The translations under genes were made by a program, and so were the position numbers. Shown in pieces: positions 55,405 to 63,482 of a DNA stretch of 64,000 nt (within the stretch, counting starts at the first letter, position 1; every line of letters begins with the position of its first letter). The notes beneath the pieces are model-generated. The model was given only the letters and a program-made list of their open reading frames with translations, was not told the DNA's origin and did no database searches. This stretch comes from Pseudidiomarina mangrovi (GTDB lineage Bacteria > Pseudomonadota > Gammaproteobacteria > Enterobacterales > Alteromonadaceae). Where the stretch lies: positions 62,001-126,000 of the forward strand of contig NZ_RJLC01000010.1 of the NCBI RefSeq assembly GCF_003999375.1, in the 5' to 3' direction.

Positions 55405-56417
55405 TCGAGCCAGACCGCATTACCGGAGCAGCCGCCAGCGGCGATGATGAAATTATTGACCGCGCTATTCGGCCGAAACGACTGACGGACTACACCGGCC
55501 AGAAGCATGTGGTTGAGCAAATGGAAATCTTTATTCAAGCTGCGCGGCAACGTGGTGAAGCCCTTGATCACCTGTTGATTTTCGGCCCGCCCGGTTTAGG
55601 TAAAACCACCTTGGCCAACATTGTTGCTAACGAGCTGAATGTAAATATTAAGCAAACCTCCGGGCCGGTGCTAGAAAAGGCCGGTGATCTTGCGGCATTG
55701 TTAACCAATCTTGATGCCCATGATGTGTTGTTCATTGACGAGATTCATCGGCTTAGCCCAGTGGTTGAGGAGATCTTGTATCCAGCCATGGAAGATTACC
55801 AGTTGGATATCATGATCGGTGAAGGCCCAGCGGCACGCTCTATCAAGCTTGATCTGCCACCTTTCACCTTAATCGGCGCAACCACCCGAGCCGGCGCGCT
55901 GACATCACCATTGCGCGATCGCTTCGGCATTGTGCAGCGCCTCGAATTTTATACGGTTGAGGAATTAACCAGCATTATTCGGCGCTCCGCGCATTTTCTG
56001 AAGCTTGATTTGACCGCTAACGGCGCCTTAGAAATTGCTCGTCGCTCTCGCGGTACGCCGCGTATCGCCAATCGCTTATTGCGCCGCGTACGCGATTACG
56101 CCGAAGTACGCAGCAACGGTCACATTGACCAGACTATTGCTAATGCGGCACTCGCTATGGTGGATGTCGATGAAGCTGGTTTTGATTACATGGACCGTAA
56201 ACTATTACTGGCGATCATTGAAAAGTTTTTGGGTGGCCCGGTGGGTTTGGATAACCTGGCGGCAGCTATTGGTGAAGAAAAAGACACCATTGAAGATGTG
56301 ATTGAGCCCTATCTGATTCAACAGGGGTTTTTGCAACGTACGCCGAGAGGGCGTATTGCTACGCCGCACGCCTATAGCCATTTTGGGCTAGCGGTTGTTA
56401 ACCCCAATCAGCCCTGA
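55401..56417 (+). CDS. ruvB: Holliday junction branch migration ATPase RuvB
   Basis: A 338-residue AAA+ motor: Walker [12 protein letters not shown] (about residues 62-72), Walker [10 protein letters not shown], sensor 1 IGATTRAG, the arginine finger region PLRDRFG, and a C-terminal winged helix. Forms hexamers that drive branch migration on RuvA. It is the last gene of aspS-ruvCAB. No plus-strand terminator follows; the next hairpin is oriented the other way. Confidence 0.99.
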   Translation: MIEPDRITGAAASGDDEIIDRAIRPKRLTDYTGQKHVVEQMEIFIQAARQRGEALDHLLIFGPPGLGKTTLANIVANELNVNIKQTSGPVLEKAGDLAALLTNLDAHDVLFIDEIHRLSPVVEEILYPAMEDYQLDIMIGEGPAARSIKLDLPPFTLIGATTRAGALTSPLRDRFGIVQRLEFYTVEELTSIIRRSAHFLKLDLTANGALEIARRSRGTPRIANRLLRRVRDYAEVRSNGHIDQTIANAALAMVDVDEAGFDYMDRKLLLAIIEKFLGGPVGLDNLAAAIGEEKDTIEDVIEPYLIQQGFLQRTPRGRIATPHAYSHFGLAVVNPNQP

Positions 56418-56443
56418 TAGCGGTATGGTTTAACCGCGTAGGC

Positions 56444-56472
56444 AAAAAAAAAGCCCGCTCGAGGGAGCGGGC
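56444..56472 (-). terminator. Rho-independent terminator of the candidate sRNA
   Basis: On the minus strand GCCCGCTC, loop CCTC, GAGCGGGC, then nine T. On the plus strand the hairpin is followed by A, so it does not end the ruvB transcript. Its direction is the main evidence for a minus-strand RNA in this gap. Confidence 0.88.
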
Positions 56473-56554
56473 AAAAGTACAGAACAACAAGGAAGTTAAA
56501 TCCAGGGAACAATAACAGAACTATGCGACAACCGGTCTCAATCTCTGATATATG
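56444..56554 (-). ncRNA. Candidate small regulatory RNA on the minus strand
   Basis: Between two plus-strand genes, the minus strand carries a complete small transcription unit: promoter TTGAAC-16 bp-TATAAT (56588-56561), then about 110 nt without a credible reading frame, then a strong terminator with nine U. The RNA would hold a C/U-rich single-stranded run (CUUCCUU, from 56495-56489) complementary to a typical ribosome-binding site, and a U-rich stretch before the terminator, both common in Hfq-dependent sRNAs. I do not recognise it as a known family. The predicted 5' end near 56554 is approximate. Confidence 0.6.
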
Positions 56555-56560
56555 CCGCGT

Positions 56561-56588
56561 ATTATAGAGAGGACCGACCAGAGTTCAA
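56561..56588 (-). promoter_or_regulatory. Promoter of the candidate sRNA
   Basis: Minus-strand TTGAAC (56588-56583) and perfect TATAAT (56566-56561) with a 16-bp spacer, about 110 bp before the terminator. Confidence 0.65.
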
Positions 56589-56663
56589 CCGAGAAAAATT
56601 GTGATGTGAATTAGTTTTTCTAATCCCAAGATGTTACATTTGTACACATTATAAACAGTGCAA

Positions 56664-56680
56664 AATTGGTCAGACCAAAA
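56664..56680. promoter_or_regulatory. PdhR/FadR-like palindrome upstream of ybgC-tol-pal
   Basis: TTGGTC-A-GACCAA is a perfect 13-bp palindrome at 56666-56678. It fits the ATTGGTnnnACCAAT form of PdhR sites on the left half and the TGGTCnGACC core of FadR-type GntR operators. It lies about 75-90 bp before ybgC. A TATAAA box is at 56650-56655 without a good -35. The rest of the 56590-56750 gap is A/T-rich with nothing else I can support. Confidence 0.4.
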
Positions 56681-56751
56681 TAATCCAGCAAAAACAATAA
56701 CTGAAGCGATTTTGGTAAAGAAAACACGATAAAAAAATGTCTGGTGAAAAA

Positions 56752-57171
56752 ATGAGCGACTTTGTTTGGCCCGTACGTGTTTATTACGAAGACACCGATG
56801 CAGGTGGTATCGTTTATTATGCTAACTATCTCAAATTCCTTGAACGCGCCCGAACTGAATGGTTACGCTCATTGGGTATTGAACAAGATAGCTGGCTGGC
56901 AGCCCGAGTAGGTTTTGTGGTGCGCCAAGTACAGCTAGATTTATTACAACCGGCACGCTTTAACGATGAACTGTTGGTGTCTGTTGAGGTCTTAAAGCTG
57001 GGCCGCGCGTCGGTACAATTTCAACAACGGGTCACGCATCAGCAACATGGCGCAGAATTATGTGTAGCACAGGTTAAAGCCGCCTGTGTTGATTTAGGAC
57101 AGGCCGATTCAGGGTTACGCGCAGTAGCCATGCCGGCAGCAATTTATGAGGTGTTAAAAAGTGCCCACTGA
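56752..57171 (+). CDS. ybgC: Tol-Pal associated acyl-CoA thioesterase YbgC
   Basis: A 139-residue hot-dog fold thioesterase with the 4-hydroxybenzoyl-CoA type motif YYEDTDAGGIVYYANYLKF, where Asp16 is the catalytic residue. It hydrolyses short acyl-CoA or acyl-ACP and always sits at the head of tol-pal. The ATG at 56752 has a GGTGA site about 5 bases upstream; the ATG at 56737 would add five residues and has no site. It overlaps tolQ by 11 bp. Confidence 0.94.
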   Translation: MSDFVWPVRVYYEDTDAGGIVYYANYLKFLERARTEWLRSLGIEQDSWLAARVGFVVRQVQLDLLQPARFNDELLVSVEVLKLGRASVQFQQRVTHQQHGAELCVAQVKAACVDLGQADSGLRAVAMPAAIYEVLKSAH

Positions 57172-57859
57172 ATTATCGATCACAGCGTTAATTTTAGAAG
57201 CCAGTTTGGTGGTACAACTGGTGATGCTGATGTTGTTAGCGTTTTCGATAGTGGGTTGGATGATGATTTTCCAACGCCGCAAGGTGATCAATGCTGCCAG
57301 CCAAGCAGCACTGAAGTTCGAAGACCGCTTCTGGTCAGGGGTTGACTTAGCGCGCTTGTATCAAGAGGTAAACGCTCGTGCGCAGAATGCATCGGGAATG
57401 GAAAAGTTATTTCATGCCGGCTTTAAAGAGTTTGCGCGGCTGCGCAGTCAAAGTGGTTTACCTCAGCAGCAATTACTCGATGCCTCGTATCGCGCCATGC
57501 GGGTGGTGCACTCACGTGAAGTAGACAAACTCGAGAGCAATTTGTCGTTGTTAGCCACCATTGGTTCTATCAGCCCTTATGTTGGGTTGTTCGGCACTGT
57601 GTGGGGAATCATGAATGCGTTTATTGGCCTTGGTGCGGTGCAACAAGCGACCTTAGCGATGGTTGCGCCTGGTATTGCCGAGGCCCTCATTGCCACAGCA
57701 ATGGGCTTATTCGCCGCGATTCCGGCGGTTATTGCCTATAACCGCTTTAATTATGCGGTGGAGAAAGTGGACAACCAGTATCAGAATTTCATGGATGAAC
57801 TGGTGGCCATATTGCAGCGCCAAGGTAGTGTACCCGCCAAGGAGCAAGCACCGGCATGA
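57161..57859 (+). CDS. tolQ: Tol-Pal system proton channel TolQ
   Basis: A 232-residue MotA/ExbB-family inner-membrane protein with three helices. Motifs: VGWMMIFQRRK after helix 1, and ISPYVGLFGTVWGIMNAFIGLG and GIAEALIATAMGLFAAIPAVIAYNRF in helices 2 and 3. With TolR it uses the proton gradient to power TolA. The GTG start is inside the end of ybgC, and the stop overlaps tolR. Confidence 0.98.
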   Translation: MPTELSITALILEASLVVQLVMLMLLAFSIVGWMMIFQRRKVINAASQAALKFEDRFWSGVDLARLYQEVNARAQNASGMEKLFHAGFKEFARLRSQSGLPQQQLLDASYRAMRVVHSREVDKLESNLSLLATIGSISPYVGLFGTVWGIMNAFIGLGAVQQATLAMVAPGIAEALIATAMGLFAAIPAVIAYNRFNYAVEKVDNQYQNFMDELVAILQRQGSVPAKEQAPA

Positions 57860-58302
57860 TGACGGTAACACGCTCACGGCGTAAGCCGGTGGCAGATATC
57901 AACGTGGTACCCTACATTGACGTCATGTTGGTGCTACTGATTATTTTTATGGTGACGGCGCCGCTGATTACTTCTGGGGTCAACGTGGAATTGCCGAAAG
58001 CGAATGCGGCACCGATTGACCCGGAGAGTAAGCCGCCGATTGTGGCCTCAGTGGATCGCGACGGACAGTATTACTTGTCGGTCAATAGCGACCCCAATGC
58101 ACCGCTGAGTGCTGAAGATCTGGCAGTGTTGGTTGCTTCGCATATGCAAATGGATGCCAGCAACCGTATTGTGGTGAAAGGTGATGGGTCGGTATCTTAT
58201 AATCAGATTGTCCAGCTGATGGTGTTATTACAACGCGCTGGTGTGCCCTCAGTCGGACTGATGACCGATGGCGCCGCAGCTGACAATAAACCGCGGCGAT
58301 AA
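57856..58302 (+). CDS. tolR: Tol-Pal system protein TolR
   Basis: A 148-residue ExbD/TolR protein: one helix with the proton-carrying Asp in VVPYIDVMLVLLIIFMV, then a periplasmic domain. It partners TolQ. The start overlaps the tolQ stop; a second ATG follows immediately and either could be used. Confidence 0.98.
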   Translation: MMTVTRSRRKPVADINVVPYIDVMLVLLIIFMVTAPLITSGVNVELPKANAAPIDPESKPPIVASVDRDGQYYLSVNSDPNAPLSAEDLAVLVASHMQMDASNRIVVKGDGSVSYNQIVQLMVLLQRAGVPSVGLMTDGAAADNKPRR

Positions 58303-58317
58303 GTAGTAGGTGACCTG

Positions 58318-59235
58318 GTGAAATTGAATTGGCCTGCAGAAATGACCAAACCGTTGCTCCTGTCGTTGGGTTTACACTTAGCGATCGTGGCCTTGTTGGT
58401 GACCGGTCTGCATTTACCATCGAGCTTTGATCAACCGCTTGCTATACAGGTTGAGGTGAGTGAACAAGTTACCCCGGATGAAATCGTGCAGGCGGTCACC
58501 GTAGACCAAGCTGCGGTAGACCAGCAAATTCAGAAGATTCAGCAACAGCAGCGTGACAAGGAAGCTGCCGAAGCACGGCGGGTTGCGGAATTAGAGCGGC
58601 GCGCTGAAGAGGCGCGCAAGCAACGCGAAGCTGAGCAACAGAAGCAACGTGAACTGGCCCAGCAGCAAGAACGCGAGCGTCAGCAACTTGCGAAGCAAAA
58701 GGCTGATGCCGCAGCCAAACAGGCCGCGGCAGAAAAAGCGGCCGCCGAAGCCGAAGCCAAACGTAAACGTGAAGAAGAAGCCGCACGAAAAGCCGAGGAA
58801 GCCCGTAAAAAACAAGAGGCAGAGGCCAAACGCCTGGCCGAAGAGCAGAAAAAACGTGAACAAGAAGCGCGACTAAAAGCCGAACGTGAGCGTCAATTGC
58901 AAGAACAGCTGGCTGAAGAAGCGCGCCAACGTGACCGAGCTCGGGCGCAACAAGTGCAGGGCGAGGTACAAAAATATTCAGCATTGATTCGGCAGACCAT
59001 TCAGCGTAATTGGAATACCGACGAGTCGATGCGTGGCAAAGAGTGCGAGTTAGAAATCAAACTGGCGTCCAGTGGTTTTGTCATTTCCGTGGATAGTGGC
59101 CGTGGTGATGCGCTGGTCTGCCAAACTGCTCGTGCCGCGGTGCTGAAGGCCGGTACTTTGCCGGTATCACCTGATCCAGATGTATTTAAACAAATGAGCA
59201 CCATTAAGATTAAAATGGCGCCGTATCAAAATTAA
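58318..59235 (+). CDS. tolA: Tol-Pal system protein TolA
   Basis: A 305-residue protein with an N-terminal anchor helix (LLLSLGLHLAIVALLVTGL), a long Lys/Ala/Glu/Arg-rich helical rod (about residues 60-215), and a C-terminal TonB-like domain (YSALIRQTIQRNWNTDESMRGKEC...). It spans the periplasm to contact TolB and Pal during outer-membrane constriction. The start is GTG with AGGTGA upstream. The coiled rod is highly repetitive at the DNA level. Confidence 0.97.
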   Translation: MKLNWPAEMTKPLLLSLGLHLAIVALLVTGLHLPSSFDQPLAIQVEVSEQVTPDEIVQAVTVDQAAVDQQIQKIQQQQRDKEAAEARRVAELERRAEEARKQREAEQQKQRELAQQQERERQQLAKQKADAAAKQAAAEKAAAEAEAKRKREEEAARKAEEARKKQEAEAKRLAEEQKKREQEARLKAERERQLQEQLAEEARQRDRARAQQVQGEVQKYSALIRQTIQRNWNTDESMRGKECELEIKLASSGFVISVDSGRGDALVCQTARAAVLKAGTLPVSPDPDVFKQMSTIKIKMAPYQN

Positions 59236-59245
59236 TAGGTAGCAC

Positions 59246-60610
59246 ATGACTATTATGAAGAAGTTTCTGACCCTGATTAGCACGGCCGCCATTACCTTTG
59301 CGGTGATGTTAACGCCGGCCAAAGCGGCCTTAGAAATCGTCATAACGGAAGGTATGGACAGCGCTCGACCCATCGCCGTGGTGCCATTTCGCTGGAAGGG
59401 CACCGGCCCTGCACCGGTAGAATTGACTGAGGTCGTGGCTGCCGATTTAATGCGCAGCGGTCGCTTTAATCCGATTCCGGTTAGTGCCATGCCGCAGCGG
59501 CCATCTACCGCCAGTGAAATTGACTATCCGCGCTGGGCCAGTCTTGGCGTTGAAGCCGTGCTAGTAGGCAGCATTGAACCGAATGGCGTGGGTCGCTATA
59601 GCGTGACCTTTGAAATTGTTGACGTGCTGCGTGGGCAAATCACTGGTGGTACGCAAATTTTACGTAATGGTGAATTAGTTCGCTCACAAGATCATATACT
59701 CGATGCCCGCACGAGCGTCATTGATGGCAGCCAGTTCCGTCAGTATTCGCACCGTATCTCCGATGTGTTTTATGAGACCATGACCGGTCAACGTGGCGCC
59801 TTTATGACCCGTATTGCCTATGTGACGGTAAATTTTAAGCAAGAAAAGCCTTATGAGCTTGTCGTTGCCGACTATGATGGTTTTAATGAGCAAGTATTGT
59901 TGCGCAGCCCCGAGCCATTGATGTCGCCAAGCTGGTCACCCGATGGTAGCAAGCTGGCTTACGTGAGTTTTGAGAACCGTAAGCCACAAATCTTTATTCA
60001 AGATATTTATACCCGTCAACGCCAGCAGGTGACTGATTACCCGGGTATCAATAGTCGCCCAGTATTTTCCCCCGATGGCAACTCATTGGCGATGGTGCTG
60101 TCCAAAGATGGCAACCCAGAAATTTACGTGATGAACCTGGCTAGTAAGAAATTACGTCGGGTCACCAATCATCATGCCATCGATACCGAACCAAATTGGT
60201 CGCCCGATGGTAAAGCTATGGTATTTACCTCGGAAAGGGGTGGCAGACCGCAGTTATATAGCGTAAATTTAGATTCAGGTCAGGTACGTCGCTTAACCTT
60301 TGAGGGCGAACAAAATTTAGGTGGTACCTATACCCCCGATGGTAATCAGGTGGTGATGGTGAATCGTACCCAAGGTAATTATCATATTGCCAAACAAGAT
60401 TACCCAACGGGCGTATTGCAAATTTTAACGCAAACAGCTTTAGATGAGTCACCCAGTTTAGCTCCGAATGGGAGTATGGTAATCTATAGCACAACGCATA
60501 ATAACCGTCAGGTACTGGCGCTGGTTTCCGTTGATGGCCGTTTTAAGGCACGCTTGCCAGCCCGTGAAGGTGAAGTAAAATCGCCGGCGTGGTCGCCTTA
60601 TTTGCGCTAA
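59246..60610 (+). CDS. tolB: Tol-Pal system beta-propeller protein TolB
   Basis: A 454-residue periplasmic protein with a signal peptide (cut near AKAA, about residue 26), an N-terminal domain ([20 protein letters not shown]) and a six-bladed propeller built of WSPDG repeats ([41 protein letters not shown]). It binds Pal and TolA. The ATG at 59255 is an alternative start. Confidence 0.98.
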   Translation: MTIMKKFLTLISTAAITFAVMLTPAKAALEIVITEGMDSARPIAVVPFRWKGTGPAPVELTEVVAADLMRSGRFNPIPVSAMPQRPSTASEIDYPRWASLGVEAVLVGSIEPNGVGRYSVTFEIVDVLRGQITGGTQILRNGELVRSQDHILDARTSVIDGSQFRQYSHRISDVFYETMTGQRGAFMTRIAYVTVNFKQEKPYELVVADYDGFNEQVLLRSPEPLMSPSWSPDGSKLAYVSFENRKPQIFIQDIYTRQRQQVTDYPGINSRPVFSPDGNSLAMVLSKDGNPEIYVMNLASKKLRRVTNHHAIDTEPNWSPDGKAMVFTSERGGRPQLYSVNLDSGQVRRLTFEGEQNLGGTYTPDGNQVVMVNRTQGNYHIAKQDYPTGVLQILTQTALDESPSLAPNGSMVIYSTTHNNRQVLALVSVDGRFKARLPAREGEVKSPAWSPYLR

Positions 60611-60697
60611 GCGCTGCGGTAACGAATTGAACAAAGAGTTGCTTACTTTACAAGCAAAACCCAACAGTTTGTTTTTTATACGATAAGGATCGTGACT

Positions 60698-61243
60698 ATG
60701 AACGCAAATCAATTAGTGAAAGGTTTGTTTATTGCAGTGCCAATGATGACTTTAGCAGCTTGTTCAACCACCAAAGATGTTGAAGATGCTGATACGACCA
60801 ATGGCATGGGCGGCGCAGGTCAGGTCGAGCAAGGCGGTACTAATGGTGTAGAAATTGATGCCATTGAACGCACCAAAACCCCTGAAGAAATTCGTCAAGA
60901 GCAAGTCGCCGCATTAGCGCAAGTCAATATGGTATTTTTTGAGTTTGACGATTCACGTATCAGCGCAACTGCTGGCGCAGTGTTGCAGCAACACGCTGAC
61001 TTTCTGGTGAAAAACCCGAACATCCGCGTGACTATCGAAGGTCACTGTGATGAGCGTGGTACCCCAGAGTACAACATTGCCTTAGGTGAGCGTCGTGCTA
61101 AAGCTGTGGTGCAATACCTGCAAAACTTAGGTGTGAGCAGTTCACAGTTAACGACTGTATCGTATGGCGAAGAAAAGCCATTAGTACGCTCATCAACTAA
61201 TGAAGCATACGCCCAGAACCGTCGTGGTGTGATCGTTTACTAA
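60698..61243 (+). CDS. pal: Peptidoglycan-associated lipoprotein Pal
   Basis: A 181-residue outer-membrane lipoprotein with lipobox LAAC (Cys22), a linker, and an OmpA-type peptidoglycan-binding domain (VFFEFDDSRIS, IEGHCDERGTPEYNIALGERRAKAV). It tethers the outer membrane to the wall. The ATG at 60698 has AAGGAT 9 bases upstream; GTG at 60692 is too close to that site. Confidence 0.98.
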   Translation: MNANQLVKGLFIAVPMMTLAACSTTKDVEDADTTNGMGGAGQVEQGGTNGVEIDAIERTKTPEEIRQEQVAALAQVNMVFFEFDDSRISATAGAVLQQHADFLVKNPNIRVTIEGHCDERGTPEYNIALGERRAKAVVQYLQNLGVSSSQLTTVSYGEEKPLVRSSTNEAYAQNRRGVIVY

Positions 61244-61259
61244 TAGTCGGTAGCAGCCA

Positions 61260-62000
61260 ATGCAAAAACTGAGTATTGTTTTGGCCCTGTTGATTCCCGG
61301 TGTCGTGTTTGCTCAGGCACCGGTATCAAAATTGGGTAGTGGCTCAATTGAAGAGCGCCTTAATCAACTTGAGCGGGTCATGGACGCGCGCAATGCGGCA
61401 CAAATGGCGCTGCTTGATCAAATGAACACGCTCCAAAATGAAGTGGCTGAATTACGTGGTCGCACCGAAGAGCACGCCTATCAACTGGAACAGATTTTAC
61501 AGCGTCAGCGGGAAATCTACCAAGAGCTTGATCGGCGCTTAGCGGTGACCCCACCCGTTACGCCTACTCAGCAAAGCGAAGGCCAAGTTCAAGGTAATGC
61601 CGGTGGCGTTGCGATGTCGAGCAACTTGAATGAGAACGATGCCTATGATCGGGCGATCAAGTTGGTGTTAGAGCAAAAACGCTACGACGACGCCATTCCG
61701 GCATTTCGTGAATTCCTCGAGCGCTTTCCAGAATCTACCTATGCTGCCAACGCGCATTATTGGTTAGGGCAGTTGTTGTTTGCCGATGGTAAGTTAGATG
61801 ATGCCAAGAAAGAATTCAGCATCGTGGTGGATAATTTTCCAGACAGCAACAAGCGTGGTGATTGCTTATTGAAATTGGGTCGTATTGCCCAACAACAACA
61901 GCAACCACAAGCTGCACGTAGCTACTTTCAGCGCGTCATCGACAGTTACCCGAGCTCGACAGAAGCCGACTTAGCACGCAAGCAGTTGGCTGAAATGTAG
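61260..62000 (+). CDS. cpoB: Cell division coordinator CpoB (YbgF)
   Basis: A 246-residue periplasmic protein: signal peptide (cut near VFAQA, about residue 20), trimerising coiled coil (about 30-95, IEERLNQLERVMDARNAAQ), a Gln/Pro-rich linker, and three TPR repeats (about 130-245, YWLGQLLFADGKLDDAKKEF). It links TolA to peptidoglycan synthesis by PBP1B during division. It is the last gene of the tol-pal operon and lies just upstream of tRNA-Lys. Confidence 0.96.
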   Translation: MQKLSIVLALLIPGVVFAQAPVSKLGSGSIEERLNQLERVMDARNAAQMALLDQMNTLQNEVAELRGRTEEHAYQLEQILQRQREIYQELDRRLAVTPPVTPTQQSEGQVQGNAGGVAMSSNLNENDAYDRAIKLVLEQKRYDDAIPAFREFLERFPESTYAANAHYWLGQLLFADGKLDDAKKEFSIVVDNFPDSNKRGDCLLKLGRIAQQQQQPQAARSYFQRVIDSYPSSTEADLARKQLAEM

Positions 62001-62070
62001 AATCGGTGTAAGCAAGAAGCGGGTTATGTGCGCATTTTGAGCAAACGCACCCGATTATGACAATTTGCTG

Positions 62071-62098
62071 TTGCAACCAGCGGCTTTTTCAGTAAAAT
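62071..62098 (+). promoter_or_regulatory. tRNA-Lys promoter
   Basis: TTGCAA (62071-62076) and TAAAAT (62093-62098) with a 16-bp spacer, followed by a GC-rich discriminator (GTGCCGCCGTTGCCCC), as expected for a stable-RNA promoter under stringent control. It lies about 39 bp before the first tRNA. Confidence 0.7.
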
Positions 62099-62136
62099 GT
62101 GCCGCCGTTGCCCCTGATAAGGGCAGCAGATAGAAT

Positions 62137-62212
62137 GGGTCGTTAGCTCAGTTGGTAGAGCAGTTGACTTTTAATCAATTGGTCGCAGGTTCGAATCCTG
62201 CACGACCCACCA
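62137..62212 (+). tRNA. tRNA-Lys(TTT), copy 1
   Basis: A 76-nt cloverleaf with acceptor GGGTCGT/ACGACCC, anticodon stem GTTGA/TCAAT, loop CTTTTAA (anticodon TTT), T arm GCAGG-TTCGAAT-CCTGC and encoded CCA. It is identical to the next copy. Confidence 0.99.
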
Positions 62213-62240
62213 ATTCTATCCATCGTTACCTTTCAATCGT

Positions 62241-62316
62241 GGGTCGTTAGCTCAGTTGGTAGAGCAGTTGACTTTTAATCAATTGGTCGCAGGTTCGAAT
62301 CCTGCACGACCCACCA
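62241..62316 (+). tRNA. tRNA-Lys(TTT), copy 2
   Basis: A 76-base copy identical to the first tRNA-Lys, 28 bp after it, with encoded CCA. Both are probably processed from one transcript. tRNA-Lys next to cpoB/tol-pal and nadA is a common gammaproteobacterial order. Confidence 0.99.
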
Positions 62317-62403
62317 CGATTTCCAGTTTTGCCGCAGACGTTTCGTTCGCCCCCCAATATGCACTATAATAGCCGCACTCATTCCCTGACGTGACCTGAT
62401 ATC

Positions 62404-63450
62404 ATGAGCCTTACCGCAGACATTCAAGCCCGTGTGATCGCCAACTTGGATTATCCATTTCCGGCTAAACCGAAACCGCTTAGCGACGCTGACAAGCAAC
62501 ATTACCGTGCGCGCATTAAACAGTTGTTAAAAGACAAGAATGCGGTATTGGTAGCGCACTATTATACCGATCCAGAAATTCAAGCGCTGGCTGAAGAAAC
62601 CGGTGGCTGTGTGTCCGATTCGTTAGAGATGGCGCGTTTTGGTGCCAATCATCCGGCTGATACCTTGATCATCGCCGGGGTCAAGTTTATGGGCGAAACC
62701 GCTAAAATTATCACCCCGCATAAACGCGTGTTGATGCCAACCTTAGAAGCCACCTGTTCGCTCGATTTAGGTTGCCCGATTGAGGAGTTCTCAGCGTTTT
62801 GTGACGCCCATCCGGACCGCACCGTGGTGGTTTATGCCAATACCTCAGCAGCGGTGAAAGCACGTGCTGATTGGGTGGTGACCTCAAGTATTGCATTGCA
62901 AATTGTTGATCACCTCGATGCCCAAGGCGAGAAGATTTTGTGGGGCCCCGATAAGCATTTGGGCAACTACATTGCTAAGCAAACCGGTGCCGACATGATC
63001 ATGTGGAACGGTGCTTGTATTGTGCATGATGAGTTTAAGACTAAAGCCCTGGAAGATCTCAAAGCCGTTTACCCAGAAGCTGCGGTATTGGTGCACCCCG
63101 AGTCACCAGCGGCGATTGTTGACTTGGCGGATGCGGTAGGTTCGACCTCACAGTTGCTGAAAGCCAGCCAAACGCTGCCGCATAGTACCTTTATTGTCGC
63201 TACCGATCGCGGCATTTTCTACAAAATGCAGCAGTTATCGCCGCACAAGCACTTTATTGAGGCGCCTACCGCCGGTAATGGTGCAACCTGTCGTAGCTGT
63301 GCACATTGCCCGTGGATGGCCATGAATGGCTTAGTCGCCATTGCTGAAGCGCTCGAGCATGGTGGTGATAAGCACGAAATTCATGTTGATCCAGCGCTCG
63401 GCAAGCGTGCGCTGATGCCACTTGAGCGAATGCTAAACTTTAAGCCGTAA
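62404..63450 (+). CDS. nadA: Quinolinate synthase
   Basis: A 348-residue 4Fe-4S enzyme that condenses iminoaspartate with dihydroxyacetone phosphate to quinolinate for NAD synthesis. Cluster cysteines are at Cys118 (ATCSLDLGC), Cys205 (WNGACIVH) and the C-terminal CRSCAHC (Cys296/299/302). [23 protein letters not shown] is diagnostic. A TATAAT box at 62365-62370 without a clear -35 may be its promoter. Confidence 0.98.
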   Translation: MSLTADIQARVIANLDYPFPAKPKPLSDADKQHYRARIKQLLKDKNAVLVAHYYTDPEIQALAEETGGCVSDSLEMARFGANHPADTLIIAGVKFMGETAKIITPHKRVLMPTLEATCSLDLGCPIEEFSAFCDAHPDRTVVVYANTSAAVKARADWVVTSSIALQIVDHLDAQGEKILWGPDKHLGNYIAKQTGADMIMWNGACIVHDEFKTKALEDLKAVYPEAAVLVHPESPAAIVDLADAVGSTSQLLKASQTLPHSTFIVATDRGIFYKMQQLSPHKHFIEAPTAGNGATCRSCAHCPWMAMNGLVAIAEALEHGGDKHEIHVDPALGKRALMPLERMLNFKP

Positions 63451-63459
63451 TGCTCGGTA

Positions 63460-63482
63460 GGCTAGCCGTTAAGCGGCTAGCC
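63460..63482. terminator. Hairpin between convergent nadA and ZIP transporter genes
   Basis: GGCTAGCCG, loop TTAAG, CGGCTAGCC: a perfect 9-bp stem. It overlaps the last codons of the ZIP gene and has no T run on either side, so it is either a Rho-independent-like hairpin of low strength or an mRNA-end stabiliser. Confidence 0.55.

Noticed and set aside
56523-56567. Tiny plus-strand frame of 14 codons in the ruvB-ybgC gap
   Set aside because: The AAGGAAG that might serve it lies about 27 bases upstream, too far, and the frame overlaps the promoter of the candidate minus-strand RNA.
58496-58984. Two overlapping minus-strand frames across the tolA rod
   Set aside because: They mirror the Lys/Ala/Glu repeat of TolA and translate to low-complexity Leu/Phe/Arg-rich strings with no start signals.
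62137-62316. Direct repeats with a 28-bp spacer, possible CRISPR unit
   Set aside because: The repeats are complete tRNA-Lys genes; there are only two, and no cas gene is near.
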